A DNA stretch of 64,000 nucleotides from CAYQUO01 sp964420835 (GCA_964420835.1 CAYQUO010000010.1:1-64000), one strand, 5' to 3'; shown: positions 49,993 through 59,161, counted from the first letter of the stretch. Translations and numbers: made by a program. The notes: generated by a model from the letters alone, not told the origin.

Positions 49993-51576
49993 TTAAAGTG
50001 GCATGTTGCCGTGTTTCTTGGCCGGCAACTTGCTTTGCTTATCCCGTAAAAGTTCCAATGCGGCGATCAACCGTGGACGGGTTTCAGAGGGGATGATTAC
50101 ATCATCAATGTGTCCGCCTGCAGCAGCAGCGTATGGGTTGGCAAATTTCTCCCGGTATTCCGCCACCAGCCGTGCCCGTTCAGCCTTGGGATCTGCAGCC
50201 TCCTTGATCTCCTTGCGGAAGAGAATGTTAACAGCACCATCTGCGCCCATCACCGCAATCTCAGCATTCGGCCAGGCAAAGATGAGGTCGGCTCTCAGGT
50301 GTTTTGAACCCATTACAATAAACGCACCGCCATATCCCTTGCGGGTCACAACCGTAATCTTGGGCACTGTGGCTTCAGAGTAGGCAAATACGATCTTCGC
50401 TCCATGCCGGATGATGCCACGGTGTTCTGTTGATACTCCGGGGAGAAAACCGGGCGAATCGGAGAAAGTGATGATGGGCAGGTTGAATGCATCGCAGAAG
50501 CGGACGAATCGGGCAATTTTATCCGAGGCATCAATATCGATGCTGCCTGCCAGGTGGGTGGGTTGTTGTCCAACTACACCAACGGATTGGCCGTGAAGCC
50601 GGGCAAACCCAACCAGGGCATTACGGGCAAAATTGGCGTGCACCTCGAAGAAGGATCCAAGATCGAAGACCTTGTTGACCACATCATGCATTTCATAGGG
50701 TTCATTTGGATCTTCCGGTACGATCGTGTCCAATTCCCTGTCCATTCGGAACGGGTTGTCGTTCGTCTCAACCACCGGCGGTTGTTCCATGTTGTTGGAG
50801 GGAAGGTAACTCAGCAGTGTTCTTGCAGTGTTCAGCGCGTCATCTTCATTTTCTGCGGCGAAATGGGCCACGCCACTGACGCTGGAATGGGTGCTGGCTC
50901 CACCGAGGGTTTCGAAATCAACTTCCTCGCCTGTCACGGCTTTGATCACTTCCGGCCCGGTGATGAACATGTGGCTGATGTGTTTGGTCATGATGATGAA
51001 ATCTGTGATGGCTGGTGAATACACATGGCCACCGGCGCATGGTCCCAATTCGACGCTGATCTGCGGGATGACACCGCTGGCGAGCGTATTGCGGTAGAAC
51101 AATTCTCCAAAGGCCCACAGGCTCCAAATGCCTTCCTGGATGCGCGCCCCGCCGCCATCGCTCAGGCCAATCACCGGCACCCCGGCCTGCATGGCCATAT
51201 CCATGAGGTTGGCCAGTTTAATGCCCGCCACTTCACTGAATGAACCACCCATTACGGTAAAGTCCTGTGCATACAGGCAAACCCGGCGTCCGTTAACCTT
51301 GGCAAACCCGGCGACCATGCCGTCCCCATAAAAACGGGCTTTGTCCATTCCATATTCCGTATGGCGGTGTATCATGAAGGGTTGAATTTCTTGGAATGAA
51401 CCTGGATCTACGAATTTTTCAACCCGTTCACGTGCAGTTAACTTGCCTTTTGCATGTTGGGCTTCTATTCGGTCCTGTCCACCTCCTAGCGCCAGTTGTG
51501 AGCGCTTCTCCTTTAATGAGGCAAAGAGAACATCCTTTCCCTTTGCCTGTCCTTGGGGTTTCTTTTTTGTTTCCAC
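49993..51576 (-). CDS. Carboxyltransferase (MmdA/PccB-like) of the Na+ decarboxylase
   Basis: 527 aa, crotonase-fold carboxyltransferase. Seen: GKLTARERVEKFVDPGSF, QDFTVMGGSFSEVAG, GLSDGGGARIQEG (oxyanion region), GPCAGGHVYSPAI, and the second domain with VGVVGQQPTHLAGSID, SDSPGFLPGVSTEHRG, YGGAFIVMGSKHL and VMGADGAVNILFRKE. It transfers CO2 from an acyl-CoA, most likely methylmalonyl-CoA (glutaconyl-CoA and propionyl-CoA carboxylase are alternatives), to biotin. Start GTG at 51576 with GGAGG about 12 bases upstream. It is the first gene of the operon running to 46.3 kb. Confidence 0.94.
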   Translation of the reverse strand: METKKKPQGQAKGKDVLFASLKEKRSQLALGGGQDRIEAQHAKGKLTARERVEKFVDPGSFQEIQPFMIHRHTEYGMDKARFYGDGMVAGFAKVNGRRVCLYAQDFTVMGGSFSEVAGIKLANLMDMAMQAGVPVIGLSDGGGARIQEGIWSLWAFGELFYRNTLASGVIPQISVELGPCAGGHVYSPAITDFIIMTKHISHMFITGPEVIKAVTGEEVDFETLGGASTHSSVSGVAHFAAENEDDALNTARTLLSYLPSNNMEQPPVVETNDNPFRMDRELDTIVPEDPNEPYEMHDVVNKVFDLGSFFEVHANFARNALVGFARLHGQSVGVVGQQPTHLAGSIDIDASDKIARFVRFCDAFNLPIITFSDSPGFLPGVSTEHRGIIRHGAKIVFAYSEATVPKITVVTRKGYGGAFIVMGSKHLRADLIFAWPNAEIAVMGADGAVNILFRKEIKEAADPKAERARLVAEYREKFANPYAAAAGGHIDDVIIPSETRPRLIAALELLRDKQSKLPAKKHGNMPL

Positions 51577-51747
51577 AGGTTTTTTGCCTCCATCATATTG
51601 AAATATTGGTATTAAATTAAATATGGATACGAACTGTTTGCCAGGTTGTCTGCTCTAATTTTACAGGCATGTTTCACACATCTCAAGTGATGTTATTCGA
51701 CTCACTGGTAACAATTTGTCACCATTAATTTATGCCATTTGTGCCAA

Positions 51748-51781
51748 AAACAATGCCGGACCTGTGAGCCCGGCATTGTTT
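51748..51781 (-). terminator. Terminator of the first molybdenum hydroxylase operon
   Basis: AAACAATGCCGG (51748-51759) and CCGGCATTGTTT (51770-51781) form a perfect 12-bp stem with a 10-nt loop, 20 bp past the stop at 51802 on the minus strand, followed there by TTGGCAC. It separates the XDH operon from the decarboxylase operon. Confidence 0.8.
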
Positions 51782-51801
51782 ATTTAGCCTTGATGTTTCG
51801 T

Positions 51802-54159
51802 TTATTTCACAATCCCCTTGTCCAGCATGGCAGTGTAGATCTTCTCTGCGGACAATGGAGGATTGGTAACCCTAGTCCCGGTGGCATTGTAAATGGCGTT
51901 CGCCAGGCATGCGATAGTTGGCACCATTGGGTGCTCACCAACCCCGCGGGCTCCCCATGGACCATCATCCTGGGCGGTTTCTACAATGTGGGCTTCAATT
52001 TTCTCGGGGACATCAGCCGTGGTCGCAATGCGGTAATCAACAAAACTTGGATTGCCCATCACTCCGTTGACGAGCTTTAACTCTTCAAAGATCGCCGAAC
52101 TCATCCCCTGCACGAATCCGCCTTCGATCTGTGATTTCACCAGGTCCGGGTTGATCGCCTTTCCAACATCAAATGCTGATACTGCCTTTAGGATGGTGAT
52201 TTGCCCGGTGTCAACATCGATCTCCAAGTCCACGGCCTGTGCGCCAGTCGTATAATGTACGACCGCTCTCTCCCCTTGGCCGGTTTCCTTGTCCAGCCCG
52301 GTCACGTAGGACGGCATGAAATTGCCGCTGCCAACGATCGGGCCGCCATACCAGCCATTGTAGTCCGGCTTCGGGATGCCGTACACCACAATGTCCTTCA
52401 ACGAGATCGACTCCTCGGTTTTATAGGAAATGACATACCCATCCTTGATGTCCAGGTCTTCCGGTTTTTCATTCCAGGCTTCGGCAACCATATCCAGGAT
52501 CTTTTGACGGGCATCCAGGGCCGCGTTCCGAACCGCATTCCCCATGCTCCAGGTCAGGCGGCTGGCAACGGTCTGCCATTCATAAGGGCTGTATTGGGTG
52601 TCGATCGGCCCCTTTACTTTGATGGATTCAAAGGGAACACCCAGTGTTTCTGCTGCGATCTGCGCCATGACGGTGAATGTTCCCTGGCCAAGTTCCTGGC
52701 CTCCGATCAGTACGGTTACCGAGGCATCTTCATTTAACTTGATTAATGAACTCGACCCGGCATTTGGGGGCATGGCTGGCGCCTTCCACATCACCGCGAT
52801 GCCCTTCCCGCGTTTTTTATTGGGTGCGGTGGGTTTTTCCTTTACACCCCAGTCGATCTCCTTGGCCACTTTTTCAATGCAATCCTTGATGCCTGTTTTG
52901 TGCATGGTCATGCCGGTCAGCAGCTTGTCGCCTTCCTGCACCACGTTCATCTTCATGAACTCGACCGGGTCCATCCCTATCTTCTCAGCCAGCATATCCA
53001 TTGCCTGCACAATACCGGTGTGAACTTCCGACATGCCAAACCCCCGGTAAGCCCCTCCAATCGGGTGGTTCGTATAGATGCACATACTGTCGATCTTGAC
53101 GTTGGGGGCGTTGAACGGGCCGGAACCGGAGTATCCGCCGGCGCGTGTGATGTTCACCCCGTAATCGGTGTAACCGCCTCCATCCCAGTACATCTCGTTC
53201 TGGATAGCAAGCAGCTTCCCGTTCTTGTCGCATCCCACTTTGACCTTGGCCACCAGCCCTTGGCGTACAAAGTTGGTGAAGAACTCCTCTTCACGGGTCA
53301 GTCGCATCTTGACGGGATGGTTGCGCACCTTCATGGCTATCGCGACCGGAATGGCCTCCATTGTGACACCGGCTTTACAGCCGAACCCGCCGCCGATCAA
53401 CGGAGCGATCACCCGGATTTTTCCCTCCGGTATCTGCAGGGTTTGGGCGATCAAGTTCCGCTGCGCAAAGGGCGATTGGGAAGACGCCCAAAGTGTAATA
53501 TTGTCCTCATCATCCACCTTTGCGATCGCGATATGTGGTTCAATGGGCACATGCTGCACATGCGGCACCTTGAACGTGTGTTCAACAATGGCCGCACATT
53601 TGCTCCATGCTTCCTCAACATCACCTTTGCGAACCTTGAAGTGGTTGGCGATGTTCGTTCCCGGAACCGGGAAAATGAAATTGGGGACTTCGTAATCGCC
53701 CAGGTTTGGGTGTAATAGCGGGGCATCCTTTGATGCTCCGTAAACCGGTTCAAAAATACCCGGTAACTCCTCATATTCTACATCGATCAGGTCCAGCGCT
53801 TTTTCCGCGATGTCCTCGCTGACAGCCGCCACTCCCGCAACTGCCTCGCCAACGAACCGCACCCTGTCTCGTGCGAAAATAAAACGGTCTTTGAGGTAAA
53901 GCCCAACCATTCCTGGAAAATCTTCACCGGTCACAACCGTTTTTACGCCTGGCAGCGCCTTTGCCTTGCTGGTATCGATCTTTTTAATAATGGCATGTGG
54001 GTATGGGCTCCGTTTTACCCTCGCATGCAACAACGAAGCGCCAAATTGTACGTCATCGGTATAGACCGCTGCACCGGTGACTTTTTCACGGACATCGACA
54101 CGCGGTTTCGAAATACCGACCACACTGGTGGTTTTTTCTTTGGATTTTTCCTTTGCCAT
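51802..54159 (-). CDS. Xanthine dehydrogenase-family molybdopterin subunit (A)
   Basis: 785 aa, large subunit binding the molybdenum cofactor. The N-terminal aldehyde-oxidase a/b hammerhead (about 15-125) is followed by the Mo domain: GGGFGCKAGVTMEAIPVAIA, then GAYRGFGMSEVH (substrate-face loop, the type in aldehyde oxidases and nicotinate or purine dehydrogenases), GGQELGQGTFTVMAQIA and the catalytic Glu in ARGVGEHP near the C-terminus. It lacks the AYxCSFR loop of CO dehydrogenase. Substrate is likely an aldehyde or N-heterocycle. It ends the FAD, FeS, Mo operon: 12 bp after the FeS gene. Confidence 0.94.
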   Translation of the reverse strand: MAKEKSKEKTTSVVGISKPRVDVREKVTGAAVYTDDVQFGASLLHARVKRSPYPHAIIKKIDTSKAKALPGVKTVVTGEDFPGMVGLYLKDRFIFARDRVRFVGEAVAGVAAVSEDIAEKALDLIDVEYEELPGIFEPVYGASKDAPLLHPNLGDYEVPNFIFPVPGTNIANHFKVRKGDVEEAWSKCAAIVEHTFKVPHVQHVPIEPHIAIAKVDDEDNITLWASSQSPFAQRNLIAQTLQIPEGKIRVIAPLIGGGFGCKAGVTMEAIPVAIAMKVRNHPVKMRLTREEEFFTNFVRQGLVAKVKVGCDKNGKLLAIQNEMYWDGGGYTDYGVNITRAGGYSGSGPFNAPNVKIDSMCIYTNHPIGGAYRGFGMSEVHTGIVQAMDMLAEKIGMDPVEFMKMNVVQEGDKLLTGMTMHKTGIKDCIEKVAKEIDWGVKEKPTAPNKKRGKGIAVMWKAPAMPPNAGSSSLIKLNEDASVTVLIGGQELGQGTFTVMAQIAAETLGVPFESIKVKGPIDTQYSPYEWQTVASRLTWSMGNAVRNAALDARQKILDMVAEAWNEKPEDLDIKDGYVISYKTEESISLKDIVVYGIPKPDYNGWYGGPIVGSGNFMPSYVTGLDKETGQGERAVVHYTTGAQAVDLEIDVDTGQITILKAVSAFDVGKAINPDLVKSQIEGGFVQGMSSAIFEELKLVNGVMGNPSFVDYRIATTADVPEKIEAHIVETAQDDGPWGARGVGEHPMVPTIACLANAIYNATGTRVTNPPLSAEKIYTAMLDKGIVK

Positions 54160-54171
54160 GTCGAGCCTCCT

Positions 54172-54639
54172 TTACTTGGCCTCTGCGGCAGCTTTCACAG
54201 CGTTAATAATGCGCACGTAACCGGTACAACGGCACAGGTTTCCCACCAATGCCTCGGCGATCTCCTTCTCGGTGGGATGCGGTTTTCGTTTCAACAATGC
54301 ATGCGCGGAGATGAGCATGCCCGGCGTGCAAAAACCACATTGCACACCTCCCTCGTCGATGATGGATTGCTGCAAGGTATTCAACTTGCCGTCCTTGGAA
54401 AGCCCTTCAACGGTGACAATGTTTGCCCCATTGCATTCGGCGGCCAATACCATGCAACTGTTCACCGGTTCGCCATTCATCAGCACGGTGCACGCACCGC
54501 ATTCGCCTGCAGAGCAGCCGTTCTTGGTTCCGGTCAGCGCCAGCTTTTCCCGCAGCATCTGTAGAAGGGTCATGTGCCCTGGTACGTCCACCTGCTCAGG
54601 AGATCCATTAATGGTCAATACAATTCGATGAAAAGACAT
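54172..54639 (-). CDS. [2Fe-2S] subunit of molybdenum hydroxylase A
   Basis: 155 aa. A plant-ferredoxin-type cluster domain, NGCSAGECGACTVLMNGEPV with NSC closing it, then an all-helical second cluster domain with CGFCTPGM and CRCTGYVRI. All eight cluster cysteines are present. It passes electrons from the Mo site to FAD. It follows the FAD gene by 48 bp and is 12 bp ahead of the Mo gene. Confidence 0.96.
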   Translation of the reverse strand: MSFHRIVLTINGSPEQVDVPGHMTLLQMLREKLALTGTKNGCSAGECGACTVLMNGEPVNSCMVLAAECNGANIVTVEGLSKDGKLNTLQQSIIDEGGVQCGFCTPGMLISAHALLKRKPHPTEKEIAEALVGNLCRCTGYVRIINAVKAAAEAK

Positions 54640-54687
54640 ACTATACCTCCAATTTTCCCTAACTTTCCAGATATCCCTGCCGCTTGC

Positions 54688-55578
54688 TTAACTGGCCTTG
54701 GCCAGGATCTCCTGCAGGGCGCGCCGGGTCAGGTTGCGCACCATGTACTTCCTGTAGCGGGCGGACCCGCGAACGTCATCAATGGGGGTGCAGGCATCCA
54801 TGGCTGCTTCCGCGGCTTCCAGGATGGTCGCTTCTCCGGCAGGTTTTTCAGCCAGGATCGCTTCCGCTTTCACCGGCACAAGTGGTACGGGGGCAACCGA
54901 AGCCAGTGCCAATCGGAACCGTTTACCGGATTTTGCGCTGTTGTCAGGGTAACACATCGCGGTAACACCCACAATCGAGAGATCACTGAGCTTGTTCCGG
55001 CCCAGTTTGATGTACCTGCCGGAATGTCCCTTGGGGGGCACAGGGAAGGAGATGGATGTCACAATCTCACCGGGTTGCAGGGTTGTTTGCCCCGGCCCTT
55101 TGAAGAAGGAGCTCAGGGGTTCAGTCCGCTCTCCCTTCACCCCATGAATATTAAGAACGCCCTGGTAAACAATGCAGGCACCTGTCGTGTCTCCGGCTGG
55201 TGAAGCATTGCAAATATTTCCCACGATTGTGGCCCGGGTGCGCAGTTGGTAACTGGCAACGGTCCGTGCTGCTTCAGCCAGCAGCGGGTAATGCTTGTTG
55301 ACCTCGGCAGACGCTGCAACCTGGTTCATCGGAACCGCAGCACCAATTGTCAGGCCCTTGTTCGCATCAAAAGTAATCTTGTTCATCCCTGGCAAGCCTT
55401 TAACATCCACCAGGTATTGCAGCTTCCAGGCCCCATCGCGCAGGCGGACAAAGCAATCCGTCCCGCCCATGAAGGGTTTTGCCTGGCCGGCATGATCAGC
55501 CAGTAATTTGCAGGCTTCATCAAGTGAAGCGGGTACAACATAATCAAGTTCCGGTAATCCGGGATGAGGATTGATCAT
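54688..55578 (-). CDS. FAD-binding subunit of molybdenum hydroxylase A
   Basis: 296 aa, CoxM/XdhB-like. Opening LDYVVPASLDEACKLL, the FAD pyrophosphate loop AKPFMGGTDCFV near 34-46, TIGAAVPMNQVAAS, and TRATIVGNICNASPAGD with the second FAD loop, then a CO-dehydrogenase-type C-terminal domain. It is first of the three genes; a small open frame and a motif shared with the NCS2 leader lie upstream. Electron acceptor (NAD, quinone) is not apparent. Confidence 0.94.
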   Translation of the reverse strand: MINPHPGLPELDYVVPASLDEACKLLADHAGQAKPFMGGTDCFVRLRDGAWKLQYLVDVKGLPGMNKITFDANKGLTIGAAVPMNQVAASAEVNKHYPLLAEAARTVASYQLRTRATIVGNICNASPAGDTTGACIVYQGVLNIHGVKGERTEPLSSFFKGPGQTTLQPGEIVTSISFPVPPKGHSGRYIKLGRNKLSDLSIVGVTAMCYPDNSAKSGKRFRLALASVAPVPLVPVKAEAILAEKPAGEATILEAAEAAMDACTPIDDVRGSARYRKYMVRNLTRRALQEILAKAS

Positions 55579-55605
55579 GAGTGACTTCCTCTCTAATGAA
55601 ATAAT

Positions 55606-55725
55606 TTAAACGGTTTCATTGCATACATCTTGGGTTTCTTGCTTTGAGGCTGGTGCATCGTTGCCAATCTCGCGGAAGATCGGCAGGACGTGTATTACAT
55701 GAAAATATTCCTGTTCCACCTCCAT
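55606..55725 (-). CDS. Possible small ORF upstream of hydroxylase A operon
   Basis: 39 aa, ATG at 55725, stop 27 bp before the FAD-subunit start. Residues include YFHVIHVLPIFREIG and an acidic/Asn tail; no signal or known motif. No SD is visible. Its first codons contain the GGAGGTGGAACAG motif shared with the NCS2 leader, so the sequence may be an RNA element and not a gene. The rest of the 55579-55851 spacer shows nothing else. Confidence 0.25.
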   Translation of the reverse strand: MEVEQEYFHVIHVLPIFREIGNDAPASKQETQDVCNETV

Positions 55726-55851
55726 TTCATTTGAATCATGAAAACATTACGCTGGCGAAAGAATTCCGGTAATAAATCCTAACACGCACGGTTTTGTTGG
55801 TCAAGTTCATTTATCACTACTTTGTTCGTGATTAGTATCCAATCCTTTGCC

Positions 55852-56211
55852 TCATTCCTCAAGGCCAGGGACCTCCACCTTGAAGCAAAAAGCAAACGTG
55901 ATGACTCCCAAACAGATTGGCAGCCACCAATAGTCTTGGTACTCCAGCAGCCAGTTCTGGTTGTAAAGGGTCATCCCAAACAGCATGAAGACGATCGCCA
56001 GGCCAACCAGCCACCAACTGGAAACGCCGTATGGCGGCCGCGATTTGTCCTTTTCCGGCAGGGCCGCGCCTTTCGATCGGCCTTTCACCCTTCGCCTCTT
56101 AAGTGCCAACTGCCGCTCCAGCCGTTTCTTTTTTCCCCTCAGCATGGCGATCCGGGCATAAAAAATGAGAATGGATACTGCAACCGCGATCAACCCTGGA
56201 GAGAATTTCAC
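55852..56211 (-). CDS. Small membrane protein of unknown function
   Basis: 119 aa. Hydrophobic helices at about 6-24, 66-84 and 92-112; a strongly basic stretch at 26-50 (RGKKKRLERQLALKRRRVKG) lies between the first two. No recognised family. Its start overlaps the previous gene (56208-56211), so it is translated with the 163-aa protein and probably the NmrA-like gene. The basic loop may face the cytoplasm by the positive-inside rule. Confidence 0.65.
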   Translation of the reverse strand: MKFSPGLIAVAVSILIFYARIAMLRGKKKRLERQLALKRRRVKGRSKGAALPEKDKSRPPYGVSSWWLVGLAIVFMLFGMTLYNQNWLLEYQDYWWLPICLGVITFAFCFKVEVPGLEE

Positions 56212-56699
56212 TTCTTCCTCCTCAACCTGTTCTCAACAACGCGCTGAAAGTCCTGCTTGGTGGGTTTTAGTCCCACACCCAGCTCCCGGTACCTCGCCCG
56301 GGGTGTCAACTCCCCAAAGGCTGTTCGATGCCCTTCTGCTTGTTCGTCCTTCCGGCTCAGAACATAGACTGCGGTGTTTGGCAGGCGCACAATGCCGAAA
56401 CGTTTTTCCGGCCTCCCCACGCAAGCCAGGAAGTACGCATCTCCATTTTCCCTCGGCGTGGGCAGGGTGATGTAAAAGATGCGGGTTTTTTTATCGAATT
56501 GGGTTTCATAATAGGTCAAACCAAGCGGTGAAACCCGTTTTGGCTCATCCATGCGGTCTCCCACATGATTCCACCAAAATTTTAAGAAGTCCACCCCCTT
56601 TTTTTCAACATATTCCATGAAACCGTTGGTCTGGCTGTGAAACAACAAGGGTATGGCTTCAAATGCAAAGTTGTAATTTTGACTCCGATTTTTTTCCAT
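56208..56699 (-). CDS. Hypothetical soluble protein
   Basis: 163 aa, no signal or membrane helix. It is rich in aromatic and basic residues (FLKFWWNHVGDRMDEPKRV, YYETQFDKKTRIFYITLP) and ends in RVVENRLRRKK. I do not recognise a family. The gene is 22 bp downstream of the NmrA-like gene and overlaps the following 119-aa gene by 4 bp; three-gene operon likely. Confidence 0.65.
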   Translation of the reverse strand: MEKNRSQNYNFAFEAIPLLFHSQTNGFMEYVEKKGVDFLKFWWNHVGDRMDEPKRVSPLGLTYYETQFDKKTRIFYITLPTPRENGDAYFLACVGRPEKRFGIVRLPNTAVYVLSRKDEQAEGHRTAFGELTPRARYRELGVGLKPTKQDFQRVVENRLRRKK

Positions 56700-56721
56700 G
56701 GAGGTTGGTTGATCCTTCCGG

Positions 56722-57588
56722 TCAGAGGTTTGTTCTGGCCTTCATTTCGCGTCTTACAAAATCGGTAAAAGTGGTTGCCGGTCTGCAGAGGATGGTTTCC
56801 AGGGTCCTTGGGTTCCCAATCAGTCCGAATTGGTCATAATACTCGAACATTTTCAACAAGGTTTGGCGGGCATAGTCGTTCATCTTCCCGCCCTTTGCGC
56901 GTTTGCTCCAGTCACCTCGGTTCTGGCTAACGGCTCGAACGTCCCGGTTTAATTCCTTCCCCAGGATTCCGGCCACCTCATCCTGCGTCAGGGGTTCCGG
57001 GCCTGCCAGTTCATAGATCGCGTTTTCGTGGCCGCTGTTCTTAATGACCAGCCCGGCTGCCATTCCAACGTCCTCCAGGTCCACAATGCTGATCCGTGCC
57101 GAGGTCGAATACGGAATGCTATAGATCCCATATTGGACAATGAAATCCCAGCCGGCAAGGATGTTTTGCATATAGGCGCAGGGTTGCAGGATCGTAAAAT
57201 CAATTCCTGCCTGGAATATGGCCTCCTCCACCCGCATTTTCTGCCAGTGGTGGGGCATCGCTTCTACCTGTGGATGTAGAACGGAATGATAAACCACCCT
57301 CCTTACGCCGTTCCTCTTTGCTGCCGCCAGCAGCCGTTTCCCGATTTCCAGTTCATCCGGGACGACATTGGGGCAGATCAGGTAGACCATCTCGACCTGT
57401 CGGGTGGCTTCCAGCATTGCCTTGTCATCCCGCAAATTGCCAATGAAGATTTCTTTGGCCTCACCTTTTTCCAGGACGCCCGCCTCTTCCTGGTTCCTTG
57501 CCAGGGCGCGTGCGTCAATGTGAAAGTGGGCAAGAGCCTTGAGGACTGCCCGGCCGGTCTTCCCTGCTGCTCCTGTGACGAGGATCAT
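56722..57588 (-). CDS. NmrA-like NAD(P)-binding protein (atypical SDR)
   Basis: 288 aa. N-terminal Rossmann motif ILVTGAAGKTGRAVLKAL (G-x-x-G-x-x-G), then the SDR-like LICPNVVPDELEIGKRLL and VRRVVYHSVLHP strands and helices of NmrA/HSCARG regulators or quinone reductase-like proteins. The Y-x-x-x-K catalytic pair of classical SDRs is not evident. It may sense NAD(P)(H) or act as an oxidoreductase. It begins beyond a terminator and a palindrome, and leads the three-gene minus operon. Confidence 0.85.
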   Translation of the reverse strand: MILVTGAAGKTGRAVLKALAHFHIDARALARNQEEAGVLEKGEAKEIFIGNLRDDKAMLEATRQVEMVYLICPNVVPDELEIGKRLLAAAKRNGVRRVVYHSVLHPQVEAMPHHWQKMRVEEAIFQAGIDFTILQPCAYMQNILAGWDFIVQYGIYSIPYSTSARISIVDLEDVGMAAGLVIKNSGHENAIYELAGPEPLTQDEVAGILGKELNRDVRAVSQNRGDWSKRAKGGKMNDYARQTLLKMFEYYDQFGLIGNPRTLETILCRPATTFTDFVRREMKARTNL

Positions 57589-57631
57589 TTTCTACCCTTC
57601 GGTGTTGGTGCTGAAATTATACCAAACTGTC

Positions 57632-57645
57632 TTTTCCCGGGAAAA
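57632..57645. promoter_or_regulatory. 14-bp palindrome between NCS2 and NmrA genes
   Basis: TTTTCCCGGGAAAA is a perfect palindrome 44 bp upstream of the NmrA-like start and next to the NCS2 terminator. It could be an operator or the T-tract side of the terminator. Confidence 0.35.
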
Positions 57646-57647
57646 CA

Positions 57648-57677
57648 CTCCCCGATGCCGTGAAAGACATCGGGGAG
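57648..57677 (-). terminator. Terminator of the NCS2 permease transcript
   Basis: CTCCCCGATG (57648-57657) and CATCGGGGAG (57668-57677) form a perfect 10-bp stem over a 10-nt loop, 62 bp past the stop at 57740. On the minus strand it is followed by GTGTTTTCCC. Confidence 0.75.
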
Positions 57678-57739
57678 GTTTGTTCCTCGGTTTTGGATCA
57701 TTTTCAGGAACCGGCAAACGATCCAATACACTTCAAATG

Positions 57740-59161
57740 CTATTCAAGTACGTCGGTCGCCCGCACTTGTGGCGGTTTGAAGGTCACGAAGATCAGGTTG
57801 ATGATTATACCGACAACTGCGCCAGTGGCGATCGCCGGCCAGCCGATCGGGAACACGCCCTGCAGCAGCGGGATTGGCAGGTTGCCGTTGTAACCGATGT
57901 TGCCGCCAATGCCGATCACCAGGATGATGGCGCCGATCGCCAACTGGCCCGGATCGTACAGGTCCACCTTCTCGGCCATCATCAATGCGATACCCTGCAT
58001 GCCGATGACGCCATAGAGGTAGATCGCCAGTCCGCCGACCACGGCGGTCGGGATGCTGTTCACGGCATCCTTCAGTGGGCCGATGAAGCCAAGGATGACC
58101 GCAATGCAGCCGGCCGCCAACAATGACGGGCCGGAGTAGTTCCGGGTGATCACCATCAGCGAGTTGTTCTCGCCGTAGTTGGTGCCGGCGGTGGAGCCGA
58201 AGAGGCCGTTCACCAGGTCATCCAGGCCGTCCAGCATCAGGTTCAGGCCGATGTAGTTTTTCAGCTGGATGGGTTCGCGGCCCATTTCCTCGGCCAGGTG
58301 GTCAACGTACAGGCTGATCTGGTACAGGTGCGCCGTGGATTCGGGGATGGTGGCGATGGCCATGATGCCCACACCAACCAGCACGGTCACGGTTAATTCG
58401 TGGCCGAAGTTGGGGAAGGTGATCCGCGGTGCGGTAAACCAGGCGGTTTGGCCAATGCTGGCGAAATTAACCATGCCCAGCAAAGCTGCGAAGATGTAAC
58501 CGACGATGGCTCCCAACAGCACGGGGAGCATGCCGATGAAGCCCTTGCCCTGCAGGTACACTGAAAGCAAAACGGTTGCCAGCAGGGTGATGACGGCTGC
58601 CAGCCACCATAAAAGTGTCTCGCGTGGTGCGGCTGCGGGGTCAACGCCGCAGCAGGTGCCGGAGGCCATGGTCAGGGCGGTGTAGCCCAGGCCCAGGCCG
58701 ATGGTGCAGGCCACCGCGCCGGAGACGATCGGGGGCAGGTACTTGTCGATTGCTTTCTTGCCGCCCGAGACACGGATGATCAGGCCGGCGATGATGTTAA
58801 GGATGCCGGTGCAGATGAATCCCGCCTGGACGATCGAGATCGTCGCCGCAGACGCCGGTTGGCCAAATTCCAGCCCTGGCTCAAGTACGCCGATCACGGT
58901 GACTACCGCGGCGATATAGCTGAAGCTCGAACCGTAGTACAGGGGGATGTAGTTCCCCATCGAGAGCTTCGCTCCGATCAGGGCGATCACTGTACCAAGG
59001 CCGGTGATCGTCAAAACTGTCGATACATCAAAATGCATCAGCAGGGCGCACAGCACGGTGGCCGGGAACATGGTCAGCACGTGCTGGAAACCCAGCAGGA
59101 TCATTTTCCCAAATGGGGGGGTATCCTGTGGGAGGTATCCAATTACTTTCGTCTCTGCCAT
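57740..59161 (-). CDS. NCS2 nucleobase permease (UraA-like)
   Basis: 473 aa from the ATG at 59161, preceded by GGAAGG; a longer frame upstream has no SD. Fourteen-helix NCS2/NAT fold: FQHVLTMFPATVLCALL, YIPLYYGSSFSYIAAV, the substrate Glu in ATIPESTAHLY, and the NAT signature GTNYGENNSLMVITR (form N-x-G-E-N as in UraA). UraA-like sites favour uracil; xanthine/uric acid members use a Q-N-x-G form. It imports a nucleobase with protons. Placed 249 bp after the CoxG-like gene and downstream of the Mo hydroxylase B genes, it may supply their substrate. Confidence 0.92.
   Translation of the reverse strand: MAETKVIGYLPQDTPPFGKMILLGFQHVLTMFPATVLCALLMHFDVSTVLTITGLGTVIALIGAKLSMGNYIPLYYGSSFSYIAAVVTVIGVLEPGLEFGQPASAATISIVQAGFICTGILNIIAGLIIRVSGGKKAIDKYLPPIVSGAVACTIGLGLGYTALTMASGTCCGVDPAAAPRETLLWWLAAVITLLATVLLSVYLQGKGFIGMLPVLLGAIVGYIFAALLGMVNFASIGQTAWFTAPRITFPNFGHELTVTVLVGVGIMAIATIPESTAHLYQISLYVDHLAEEMGREPIQLKNYIGLNLMLDGLDDLVNGLFGSTAGTNYGENNSLMVITRNYSGPSLLAAGCIAVILGFIGPLKDAVNSIPTAVVGGLAIYLYGVIGMQGIALMMAEKVDLYDPGQLAIGAIILVIGIGGNIGYNGNLPIPLLQGVFPIGWPAIATGAVVGIIINLIFVTFKPPQVRATDVLE

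Noticed and set aside
52900..53715. 271-codon open frame on the plus strand opposite hydroxylase A
   Set aside because: Shadow of the molybdopterin subunit; no family-like motif and no SD.
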